Positions 50,560 to 58,034 of a stretch of DNA of 64,000 nucleotides are shown piece after piece. This stretch comes from JABDQA01 sp963759125 (GTDB lineage: Bacteria; Desulfobacterota; Desulfobulbia; Desulfobulbales; Desulfocapsaceae), in the NCBI GenBank assembly GCA_963759125.1, contig CAVWXN010000005.1, positions 930,001 through 994,000 on the forward strand, given 5' to 3'. The translations under genes were made by a program, and so were the position numbers. The first letter of the stretch is position 1, and every line of letters begins with the position of its first letter. The notes beneath the pieces are model-generated. The model saw only the letters and a list, made by a program, of their open reading frames with translations. It searched no databases and was not told where the DNA came from.

Positions 50560-52524
50560 TCAGCCCATTGGGTCGTCTTTGGAACCACCCTTGCCTGCGG
50601 CAGCCGCAGCCGCTGCCTGTTCCTCTTCTTCAATGGTGCGCATGGCCGCAGCCCCGATAACCTGTTTTCTGGCTTCGGCATCATCCTTGTCAGCTTCACC
50701 TTCGCCAACATCGCCGACATCGACGATGACTTTGCGGTGGGCATAGTGGATACCCTGGGCGTTGAGCGCCTCGGTGATAAGGCGGTAGGCTTCACGGCGA
50801 ATGACAAAATGGGTGCCTGGCTGGGCCGTAAACTTGACCCTGATGGTCATCACCGAGTTGCTGATTTCCCTGACACCCTGTGATTTGACCGGGCGAATGA
50901 AATCTTTGCCGTACTCTTCATTCTCCAGCATTTGCTGACCGACCTTCTTGATAACCTTGCGGATCTTGTCGATCGGTGCGTCGTAGGGGAAATCGAGATT
51001 GAATTTCACCACGATACCGCCCCGCATAAAGTTGGTGATCGCCCCGAGCTCACTGTGCGGGATAATCTGCAGCATTCCTCGATGATGCCTGAGCATGACG
51101 TTGCGCAGCGTGATTGTCTCAACCGTACCTGAAACACTTCCGGCAGACAAATATTCCCCGACCCTGAAGGCGTCGTCGAGCAGATAGAAAAAGCCCGAGA
51201 AGACGTCCGCCACCAGTTTCTGGGCTCCGAAGCCAATCGCCAGGCCAATGACACCGGCACCGGCCAGCAGCGGCCCGATATTGACCCCCAGGGAGGAGAG
51301 CAGGGTCATGGTCACCATGACCATAAGTACGGAGCCGATGAACTTTCTGAGCATCGGCAGCAATGTATATGATCTGCCTCGTTTTGCCGCGCCACCCCAC
51401 TCGTCATCCGTTTCTTCGTCTTCTTCCCCTTCCGGGATGGATTCCTGAATCTTTCTTTCAATCCAGGAGTTGATGAACTGCCAGAATACCAGAGCAACGG
51501 TCAGGATGATGATCGAGTCGAGCATAAATGAGGCCAGCTTGGAGAAAAACGGTATCCTGATATTCCATAGATTGGCGACCCAGACGACAAAGGCACCGAT
51601 AAGGACCACCCGGGCCACACCTTTGAACCTCAAATAAAGGATCTTGCCTTTTTCCCGCTGAAGTAGTTCCTCCTCGGAGGGTTCGCTCAGGTCTTCGTAC
51701 TCTTCCTGGTGAATCCGCAAGGTGCTCATGGCATATTTGACCACCCATTGTATGAGCTGGTCCGCCACCATCCAGATGGGCACCACGAAGAAACTCGGGA
51801 CAAAGGCACCGCTTGCTTTGATGGCCGGGTCGGCCAGATCGTTGAGCAGGAGAAGCCAGAGAATCGCCAGATAGAGTATGGCCAGAATGTGCCAGATCTT
51901 GGCAAACTGTACTCTCCCCCAGGAAGGTGATTGCCCATCGAGAGTTCCGTCAGCGATGATATGGTCGTACACCTGTTTTCGATATTTAAGGACACCGGCT
52001 CCGGTCAGAGCGATGAGCAGGCTGGCGATGAGCAACATCAGTAATCGAACCGTTTCCAGCTCGGCTCCGAGACGTCTTGCTACGACAGCGAACATCAGAC
52101 CACCAATGATATAGCCACTGGTCCAGACCAGCAGCCGGTGGCTTGTCAAAGCGATCCGGTTCTGCATGGGCACCACTCTGAGTTCTTCGTTGTCAGGGGA
52201 AAAGATTATTTTGGAGAGGATCTGGATTAACCGGACACAGCTGACTGCAATTAAGATGGCCATGAAGACAAGCTGGACCCAGGCTGAATCAACCCAGAAA
52301 ACCAGGGTAAAGGCGAAGTAGGCACCGCCGAAGAAAAAAATCAGGCCGATGATATCGGGCAGAACCTGGGCGATAGAGCCGGTGAACTTTTCCCAACTGC
52401 CTCGGTCCGTCATCTCCATTGTCGGCATCTTGACGAAGTATTTGGCCAGGAAAATTTTCCGAAACAGCACTTCGATAAGAAAGCCAGCGCCAATAAAGCA
52501 GATGATCCAGAAACTATTGAGCAT
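50560..52524 (-). CDS. MscS-family mechanosensitive channel (main part)
   Basis: A 654-residue MscS-like channel that would open under membrane tension. Several extra N-terminal helices (about residues 1-350) precede the pore module. The pore-lining helix is SLGVNIGPLLAGAGVIGLAI followed by GFGAQKLVADVFSGFFYLLD, the hallmark of MscS TM3. The beta domain reads FRVGEYLSAGSVSGTVETIT, then LRNVMLRHHRGMLQIIPHSE. The cytoplasmic end is acidic and A/G/E-rich. The ATG 52524 stands 24 bases after, and in frame with, the TGA that ends the preceding exported segment, so this is probably the C-terminal part of a longer gene. See findings. Confidence 0.93.
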   Translation of the reverse strand: MLNSFWIICFIGAGFLIEVLFRKIFLAKYFVKMPTMEMTDRGSWEKFTGSIAQVLPDIIGLIFFFGGAYFAFTLVFWVDSAWVQLVFMAILIAVSCVRLIQILSKIIFSPDNEELRVVPMQNRIALTSHRLLVWTSGYIIGGLMFAVVARRLGAELETVRLLMLLIASLLIALTGAGVLKYRKQVYDHIIADGTLDGQSPSWGRVQFAKIWHILAILYLAILWLLLLNDLADPAIKASGAFVPSFFVVPIWMVADQLIQWVVKYAMSTLRIHQEEYEDLSEPSEEELLQREKGKILYLRFKGVARVVLIGAFVVWVANLWNIRIPFFSKLASFMLDSIIILTVALVFWQFINSWIERKIQESIPEGEEDEETDDEWGGAAKRGRSYTLLPMLRKFIGSVLMVMVTMTLLSSLGVNIGPLLAGAGVIGLAIGFGAQKLVADVFSGFFYLLDDAFRVGEYLSAGSVSGTVETITLRNVMLRHHRGMLQIIPHSELGAITNFMRGGIVVKFNLDFPYDAPIDKIRKVIKKVGQQMLENEEYGKDFIRPVKSQGVREISNSVMTIRVKFTAQPGTHFVIRREAYRLITEALNAQGIHYAHRKVIVDVGDVGEGEADKDDAEARKQVIGAAAMRTIEEEEQAAAAAAAGKGGSKDDPMG

Positions 52525-52548
52525 CGCGCCCTGCGATGTGCCAAATGG

Positions 52549-52923
52549 TCAGAGTTTTATGAAGACCTTGTAGAGATCCGGCCCCATGGTTGAAAAGGAA
52601 CCGAACATAGCTCTGACTTCACCCGTATTTTCAGCATGTCCCCTGCTCATAATTGAGAGCAACCTGGACAAAAAGAATGCCGGCCCCTTCATCTGCTGGG
52701 GAGAAAGTTCTTCAATCTCTGCGTCTTTTTTCAGTTCATCGATGAGAAGCTGCCGAACCTGTTCGTCGCTGAGCCCGGCCATCATCGACTCGACATTGGC
52801 GTCCGAATCTGCAGAATCCGACGCTTCAGCAGACGGACAGAATCCTACAGAGAAAAGCAGAAAAGTTGTCGTCAGCAGCAGCGGGAGTATCAACTTCGGT
52901 ATAGATCGATCTGTTCTTTTCAT
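52549..52923 (-). CDS. Exported N-terminal segment of the MscS channel (ended by in-frame TGA)
   Basis: A 124-residue frame from ATG 52923 with a strong ribosome binding site (GGAGGA, seven bases). A signal peptide (IPKLILPLLLTTTFLLFSVG) is followed by an acidic linker and helical periplasmic sequence LSDEQVRQLLIDELKKDAEI. It ends YKVFIKL then TGA (52551-52549), and the same frame goes on PFGTSQGAMLNSFWIICFIG into the MscS channel with no other break. MscS-family proteins with a signal peptide and periplasmic domain are common, so a single 787-codon gene is likely. It begins 40 bases after serS, in the same direction. Confidence 0.8.
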   Translation of the reverse strand: MKRTDRSIPKLILPLLLTTTFLLFSVGFCPSAEASDSADSDANVESMMAGLSDEQVRQLLIDELKKDAEIEELSPQQMKGPAFFLSRLLSIMSRGHAENTGEVRAMFGSFSTMGPDLYKVFIKL

Positions 52924-52962
52924 GCAATCCTCCCCATTATGGGCGGGTAGCGGGCACAATTA

Positions 52963-54234
52963 TCAGATACGACTCTTCATATAAGGTTCAAGAATTTCCG
53001 GCAGGGCGATCGAGCCGTCTTGCCGCTGATAGTTTTCGACAATGGCCAGCAGCGTCCGGCCGACGGCCAGCCCGGACCCGTTGAGGGTATGGACGAGTTT
53101 GCTCTTCTTTTCCCCTTCCGGGCGGTATCTGATTGACCCGCGACGCGCCTGGAAGTCGAGAAAGTTGGAGCAGGAGGAGATCTCCCGATAGGCCTGCTGG
53201 CCCGGCAGCCAGACCTCGATGTCGTAGGTCTTGGTGGCCGAAAATCCCAGGTCGCCTGAGCAGAGCGTTACCACCCGGTAGTGAAGGCCCAGCATCTGCA
53301 GTATCTCCTCGGCGTCTGCCAGCAGCGATTCCAGCTCGTCAGAAGAGGTCTCCGGAGTGGTGAATTTAACCAGCTCAACCTTGTTAAACTGATGCTGGCG
53401 GATCAGACCGCGGGTGTCTCTGCCGTAAGAACCGGCTTCGGAGCGGAAGCAGGGGGTGAAGGCGGTGTATTTTATCGGCAGCTCCCGCTCTTCGACGGTT
53501 TCTTCCCGGTGGATGTTGGTGACCGGCACCTCGGCGGTGGGTATCAGGTAGAGATCCCAGTCCTTGATCTTGAACAGATCTTCCTCGAATTTGGGAAGCT
53601 GACCGGTGGCTGTCATGGTCGGGGTGTTGACCAGAAATGGCGGAAGAATTTCCCGGTAGCCGTGGCGGGTGGTCTGCACATCGAGCATGAAATTTATCAG
53701 GGCCCGTTCGAGCCGGGCTCCAAAGCCGGACAAAAGGGCGAATCTAGCCCCGGAAAGCTTCGCCGCCCGCTCGAAATCGAGAAAGCCTTCTTCGACGCCG
53801 ATCTCCCAGTGAGGTTTGGGAGTAAATGAAAACTCCGGCTTTTCCCCCCAACGCTTGATTTCGATATTATCCTCGTCATCTGCCCCCTCCGGAACGGAGT
53901 CATCGCAGAGGTTAGGCACCGACATGACGATTTCGTCGAGTTCGCGGTGGACATCGCCCAGTTCATCGTCGAGTTCCTTGATCCGGACACCGACCTGTTT
54001 CATCTCATCGATGAGCGGTGCGGCGCCCGCCTCATCTTTGTCCTTCTTGAATACGGCAATTTCCTTGGATACGTTATTGCGCCTGTTCTTCAGCGACTCA
54101 ACTTCACCCAGAATTGCCAGCCGGCGCTGATCGACCTCCATGAAGCGGTCGAGGATATCGGTATTCATGCCCCGTTTGGCGGTTTTGGCTTTAACCAGAT
54201 CGATATTTTCCCGTATAAATCGTAATTCCAGCAT
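52963..54234 (-). CDS. serS: Seryl-tRNA synthetase
   Basis: A 423-residue class II synthetase that charges tRNA-Ser (and tRNA-Sec). ATG 54234 follows AGGGG closely; a TTG frame to 54246 is rejected. The N-terminal long coiled-coil arm (residues 30-105) begins MLELRFIRENIDLVKAKTAK. Motif 2 is FTPCFRSEAGSYGRDTRGL, and motif 3 is HTLNGSGLAVGRTLLAIVEN; TYDIEVWLPGQQAYREISSC is the serine-binding block. Complete and of normal length. Confidence 0.97.
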   Translation of the reverse strand: MLELRFIRENIDLVKAKTAKRGMNTDILDRFMEVDQRRLAILGEVESLKNRRNNVSKEIAVFKKDKDEAGAAPLIDEMKQVGVRIKELDDELGDVHRELDEIVMSVPNLCDDSVPEGADDEDNIEIKRWGEKPEFSFTPKPHWEIGVEEGFLDFERAAKLSGARFALLSGFGARLERALINFMLDVQTTRHGYREILPPFLVNTPTMTATGQLPKFEEDLFKIKDWDLYLIPTAEVPVTNIHREETVEERELPIKYTAFTPCFRSEAGSYGRDTRGLIRQHQFNKVELVKFTTPETSSDELESLLADAEEILQMLGLHYRVVTLCSGDLGFSATKTYDIEVWLPGQQAYREISSCSNFLDFQARRGSIRYRPEGEKKSKLVHTLNGSGLAVGRTLLAIVENYQRQDGSIALPEILEPYMKSRI

Positions 54235-54426
54235 GATCCCCTGCAATATTTGAAATTTGAAGGGTATGTATCCTGAATCTCACTGTTTATCATGGCTATC
54301 GGGTGAACGCAAGATCTATCAAATTGCTTTTCGTCGGTGCATCTGATATTTTCTCGGGACCTAGCGTTAGTGGAAGTGTGCGGAATAGGCGCCTCAATGT
54401 TGCAAGAATTTCTGATTTGGTAAGTG

Positions 54427-55125
54427 ATGATCGAATCCAGACCGGGCCTGGTGGTCTTCCTCAATGAAATGAGACGGTCCATCCGGGCCCTGTTCATAGC
54501 CATCATAGTGGTCACCGGAGTGGTCTTTTTCCTGACTCCGAAACTTCTGGAGTTGGTTCAGTCTCACCTGGCCGAGAAGCTCTATTTTTTTTCCGTGGCC
54601 GGCCCTTTCCTGGCCCACGTCAAACTGGCCCTTTTCGGAGCCTTGTATGCGCTGATGCCCTGGATAGTGACTGTCTTTCTCAGGGCGCTCGGTAAACCCT
54701 TTCAGGTCACCCGGGTGCAGTTGCTGCTGTTCAGCTTCTTTACCTGCCTGCTTTTCTATTTCGGGACAATATTCTGCTATTTTGTGACTCTGCCGTTCGG
54801 CATCAACTTTCTGCTCGGCTTCGGCTCGGAGGAACTCAAGCCGGTCATCTCGGTGGGACGCTTCGTAAATTTCGTCACCGTCTTCATTCTCGCCTTCGGA
54901 GTTATTTTCCAACTGCCGATACTTATGGTGTTTGCCGCCAAGATAGGTGTCGTGACCCGCAGCTTCTTCTCCAGGCACCGCAAGTATGCGATGCTGCTGA
55001 TCGCCATAGTGGCTGCCCTGTTGACGCCAACGCCCGATATCGTCAATATGCTGCTGATGGGTGGGCCGCTCTATGTGCTTTATGAGGCGGGAATCGTTAT
55101 CCTGCTGATCATGCGCATTCCCTGA
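54427..55125 (+). CDS. tatC: TatC-family twin-arginine translocase component
   Basis: A 232-residue protein with six helices that follows TatC along its length: FLNEMRRSIRALFIAIIV (the N-terminal TatC amphipathic/E-x-R region), FFSVAGPFLAHVKLALFGAL, FCYFVTLPFGINFLLGF, and AFGVIFQLPILMVFAAKIGV. TatC binds the RR signal and exports folded, often cofactor-bearing, proteins. The N-terminus is unusual (MIESRPGLVVFLNEMRR in place of the more common LEHLEELRKR), so this may be a divergent or second TatC. No tatA or tatB gene is adjacent. No good ribosome binding site; GTG 54424 is an alternative start. Confidence 0.85.
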   Translation: MIESRPGLVVFLNEMRRSIRALFIAIIVVTGVVFFLTPKLLELVQSHLAEKLYFFSVAGPFLAHVKLALFGALYALMPWIVTVFLRALGKPFQVTRVQLLLFSFFTCLLFYFGTIFCYFVTLPFGINFLLGFGSEELKPVISVGRFVNFVTVFILAFGVIFQLPILMVFAAKIGVVTRSFFSRHRKYAMLLIAIVAALLTPTPDIVNMLLMGGPLYVLYEAGIVILLIMRIP

Positions 55126-55142
55126 TAAAGGGGGATGGGTAG

Positions 55143-55572
55143 CTAGCCGAACTCTTTGAGATCGAAGTCGTTTCTTCGCAGAAGGGCAGCGGTGACGCCC
55201 GTTTTTCTGACCCCGCAGGAGGGACTGCGGGCCTTCAGAAATACCTTTGTTACCTGCTGTCGTCTGGCAATGTCCAGCACCATCTCGGCGCCGCGGACAA
55301 AGGCTTCGGTCACCTCCATGCCGTCATCACAGATCACCCGGGCCCGGCCTTCCAGCACATCATCGCCGTCTCCGCCGACGATGTCAGCCGGACAACGCGG
55401 GGTCGGCAGGCCTCCGAGCTGTTCCGGACAGACCGGTATCCAGGTGCGGTTATCGAGCTCTTCTCTGCACGTCGGGGTAATCTCCGATCTGACCGTCATA
55501 TCTGGTCCGCAGTCCAGCCAGACAGGCGCTGACGAGGATCACCTCTTTTTCAGCCGGGATTTCGTTTTTCAT
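55143..55572 (-). pseudogene. DUF523 family protein, one frameshift
   Basis: The family start is in one frame: ATG 55572, MKNEIPAEKEVILVSACLAG, then RTRYDGQIGDYPDVQ. The rest is in the next frame: REELDNRTWIPVCPEQLGGL, PTPRCPADIVGG, FLKARSPSCGVRKTG (the conserved cysteine block). One extra A in GTGCAGAGAAGAG at about 55457-55470 accounts for the break. The restored length is 142 residues, as expected for DUF523, a small cysteine-rich domain of unknown function found alone or fused to DUF1722 (2-thiouracil desulfurase-related). It lies 17 bases after the convergent TatC gene. Confidence 0.85.
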
Positions 55573-55671
55573 GACTTAATGAATTGCAGGTTTTGTGTGC
55601 CTGAGAATTGCTCTCGGGACGAAGCCGGCAGATTTTTCTGTAGAGCTGTCAAGCTCAAGCGTGGCTCTGAA

Positions 55672-56622
55672 CTACAAACGTATATTGAAGGTGAGACCGA
55701 GAAAAGGAGCTGGGTCATAATTCTCGCTGGCGATCCGGTCGCCGTTTTCATCCTCCTGACGCAGTTCGCCGCCGAGTTCCACACCGCCAACCAGGCTGAC
55801 TGAGCTTTTCGGGTTGAACCGATGGGTAACACTGCCAAATAATGGGAACGATGAATCCTCTCCAATGCCGTCAGGATTGCTGTCACTGCTGTCGAGGCGA
55901 AAACGAAGCTTCTCATAGCGTCCCCCGATTGCCGCACTCCAGCGGTCGTTGGCCCGGTAGTTGAGCGTCAGGCCCGGGCCAAGTGTCGCCGCCTGTCCTC
56001 GTCCGGTTTCAAGGCTGAGCTTGTCGGTTATCTTCCAGTTGATTATAAGAATTGGAATAATGGTTGGATTATCCTCAAGCTGTGAGATCACACCAATTCC
56101 AGGTCCTATGGTCAGCGTATCTCCGAATCGGTAGGCAAAACCGCCGAGGAGGCCTCCCGTCACTGTATCGCTGAAGCTGGCACCGCTCTCCCCAGTGGAT
56201 CTTACGGAAGGGATAAAAAACGAGGACCATTGGTTGTTGATGCCGTATCGGATAGGGGCACCGAGAGAAAAGGAGTGGATATCATCCCAGGGCTTGTCCG
56301 AAAAGGCACCCGGTTCGTCTCCATCTGAAAAAGAATAGCCGTTGTAAGTGTAGCTCAAAGCCAGTGAGACACTGTCCTGCCGGTTCCACCGATATCCCGT
56401 TCCTGCCTCCACGTTGGCCCTTGTGGTGTTAAAACTTGCACCCTCGTCCAGATCGCTATCAAACTGGTAGACAGCACCGCCTCGCGAAAATGTCGACCAA
56501 CCACCTTGGCTTGGTGGTCCGCCTGGTGGTGACTTCGGCTTTTCCTCGGCTGCAGCTGTAATTGGCAGTGTACCTAACAAAAGAGCTGTGACAACTGCCA
56601 GAAAGGGTGATGTTCTTTTCAT
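55672..56622 (-). CDS. Predicted outer-membrane beta-barrel protein
   Basis: A 316-residue exported protein: signal peptide (FLAVVTALLLGTLPITAAAE), a P/G-rich stretch (KPKSPPGGPPSQGG), then a chain of amphipathic strands. Examples are GTGYRWNRQDSVSLALSYTY, GGLLGGFAYRFGDTLTIGPG and SAAIGGRYEKLRFRLDSS, each alternating polar and hydrophobic residues as in porin strands. It ends LGLTFNIRL. No family is recognised; size and strand count suggest a 12- to 14-strand barrel of the kind seen in putative transporters or adhesion porins. GGAT precedes the ATG. Confidence 0.8.
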   Translation of the reverse strand: MKRTSPFLAVVTALLLGTLPITAAAEEKPKSPPGGPPSQGGWSTFSRGGAVYQFDSDLDEGASFNTTRANVEAGTGYRWNRQDSVSLALSYTYNGYSFSDGDEPGAFSDKPWDDIHSFSLGAPIRYGINNQWSSFFIPSVRSTGESGASFSDTVTGGLLGGFAYRFGDTLTIGPGIGVISQLEDNPTIIPILIINWKITDKLSLETGRGQAATLGPGLTLNYRANDRWSAAIGGRYEKLRFRLDSSDSNPDGIGEDSSFPLFGSVTHRFNPKSSVSLVGGVELGGELRQEDENGDRIASENYDPAPFLGLTFNIRL

Positions 56623-56701
56623 GGGATATCCATTCTGATGATGAATTATTGATGAATTGGCTGAAATCGTAGAGTGCGCTTAAACAATAGTCAAAAGCAG
56701 A

Positions 56702-57241
56702 TCAGGGCTGGTGCTCGACCCAGATAAGCGTGTCAACAGCAAAACCGAGCTCTGCCGCCTTGGCTGTAAATTTGTTTTTCAGGGCCTCATCGACTGTCGG
56801 AGTTCGTGCCAGAAGCCAGAGATACTTGGTATTGGGACCCGAAACGAAGGCATACTGATAGTTTGTCTCGTCAAGCTCGAAGACCACATAGGAGCTGTAA
56901 AATGGTCCGAAAAAAGAGACCTTCAGGTGAGCCTCCGCAGGATTTTCTACAAAAAGCGCCCTGCCCGTAGCCTCCTTCCATTTTTCCAGCTTTTTCGAAT
57001 AGCCTCGGTTGGTAACGCTGATGGAACCTTCCTGCTCAAGGCGGTAATCTGCTGTTACTCCCTCGAGTCCGCGCTCGAATGAATGATCCAGTCTGGCAAT
57101 CTCATACCACCGGCCTAGGTAGCGATCGACATCGAATTGCTGAACAGGAGTCACCCCTGGGGGGGTACCTACGCAGCCTATCGCAAGCAGCGGCAGAAGC
57201 AGAAGCGCTGGTTTAAGAAGTTGTTTTAGGTTCAAGATCAC
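56702..57241 (-). CDS. blc: Bacterial lipocalin Blc
   Basis: A 179-residue outer-membrane lipocalin with a lipoprotein signal, ALLLLPLLAIGC (lipobox, cysteine at about residue 23). The lipocalin motif I is YLGRWYEIARLDHSFERG, and the later conserved block KYLWLLARTPTVDEALKNKF matches Blc. Blc binds lysophospholipids and other hydrophobic ligands at the outer membrane and is stress-induced in E. coli. Complete; about 80 bases downstream of the barrel gene's opposite side, no operon implied. Confidence 0.95.
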   Translation of the reverse strand: MILNLKQLLKPALLLLPLLAIGCVGTPPGVTPVQQFDVDRYLGRWYEIARLDHSFERGLEGVTADYRLEQEGSISVTNRGYSKKLEKWKEATGRALFVENPAEAHLKVSFFGPFYSSYVVFELDETNYQYAFVSGPNTKYLWLLARTPTVDEALKNKFTAKAAELGFAVDTLIWVEHQP

Positions 57242-57273
57242 CCCAACTGCAATTTTTACCTGCGGTTAGACCA

Positions 57274-57661
57274 TCAGTTGATCGATAATTCTCTGCCGCC
57301 AAGCAGTGACAGCGCTTTCTGCACTCTGAAGGTAACCAGGTACCGGCGTTCTCCATCGTCAGACGGTCGTTCTCTTCTCGAAAGCCCGTTGATCACCTCG
57401 GGGTCGTCGGTTTCTTCGATCATGTCGAGGTGCAACCTGATACCCCTGGACTTCACTCCTTCTTCCAGAAAGAGATAGTGAGCCTCGAGTGTTCTTCTTG
57501 ATATTGGCCCTGCTGAGCCGTTCTCTCATGATGAAGGCGACTTTATCCGGAGCAACCACATGAGGTCTGGCGTAAACCGCAGCATTGACCTCTCCGTCAT
57601 TACTGGCTGTGGAGAGGATACCAACTCCTCTGTTATTTTCAAGGTATTCGGAAATTTTCAT
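57274..57661 (-). pseudogene. Pyridoxamine 5'-phosphate oxidase-like (split-barrel) protein, one frameshift
   Basis: The frame from ATG 57661, MKISEYLENNRGVGILSTAS, contains the flavin split-barrel block NAAVYARPHVVAPDKVAFIM and RANIKKN. It then runs out of phase. HYLFLEEGVKSRGIRLHLDM and the end GRRELSIN-type C-terminus are in the next frame, closing at 57274. One extra G in AACACTCGAGGCTC (57479-57494) explains it, and the restored length is 128 residues, typical of small PNPOx-like domains. Such proteins bind FMN or a related flavin; the reaction is not known. Confidence 0.85.
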
Positions 57662-57678
57662 TTTAGATCCCATGGTTT

Positions 57679-57716
57679 GGCAGGTATCTGATCGATCTGA
57701 CGATCAGATACCTGCC
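57679..57716. terminator. Strong 16-bp hairpin
   Basis: GGCAGGTATCTGATCG and CGATCAGATACCTGCC are perfectly complementary around a six-base loop. It lies between the 55-residue protein gene and the PNPOx-like gene, just upstream of the latter's start. No real T-run follows on the minus strand, so it may attenuate rather than terminate. Confidence 0.6.
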
Positions 57717-57723
57717 TTTGCAA

Positions 57724-57891
57724 TTACCACCTTTCGGTGCCGACAATCTGATTTACATCTGAGCAGCGCTTTTTTTCTTCCTGGCTGAGCTGCTCGAATG
57801 ACTTGTTATTTGCCAGATCGTCCAAACTGCAGACATACTCTTTTCCCCGTTTATCCTTTACCCATATCAATTGTTCATAACCGCTTTTCAT
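57724..57891 (-). CDS. Hypothetical 55-residue protein
   Basis: A short gene from ATG 57891 with AAGGA nine bases upstream: MKSGYEQLIWVKDKRGKEYV, then CSLDDLANNKSFEQLSQEEK and KRCSDVNQIVGTERW. It has two cysteines (21 and 43), no transmembrane part and balanced charges. The strong ribosome binding site, the closed ORF followed by a hairpin and the ordinary residue mix support a real gene. No family recognised. The start of a DUF2867-type SDR lies on the same strand 143 bases upstream. Confidence 0.7.
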   Translation of the reverse strand: MKSGYEQLIWVKDKRGKEYVCSLDDLANNKSFEQLSQEEKKRCSDVNQIVGTERW

Positions 57892-58034
57892 GACGTAGAT
57901 CCTTTAGTTGTTTTTGTGTCTTGGATGCCTGAGCATCAAGTACCTAAACGATAAGACCAAATCACCACTATTCAATGGTAGCAAATGGATAGATCTTTGA
58001 TAGCATTTGCCATCAAGATCACAGGGGCAATTGC

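Noticed and set aside
20439..52551. UGA reassigned to an amino acid throughout (alternative genetic code)
   Set aside because: Many genes in the window end cleanly at TGA (for example moeA, glgX, and several overlapping stops); only two frames cross one, so a code change is not tenable.
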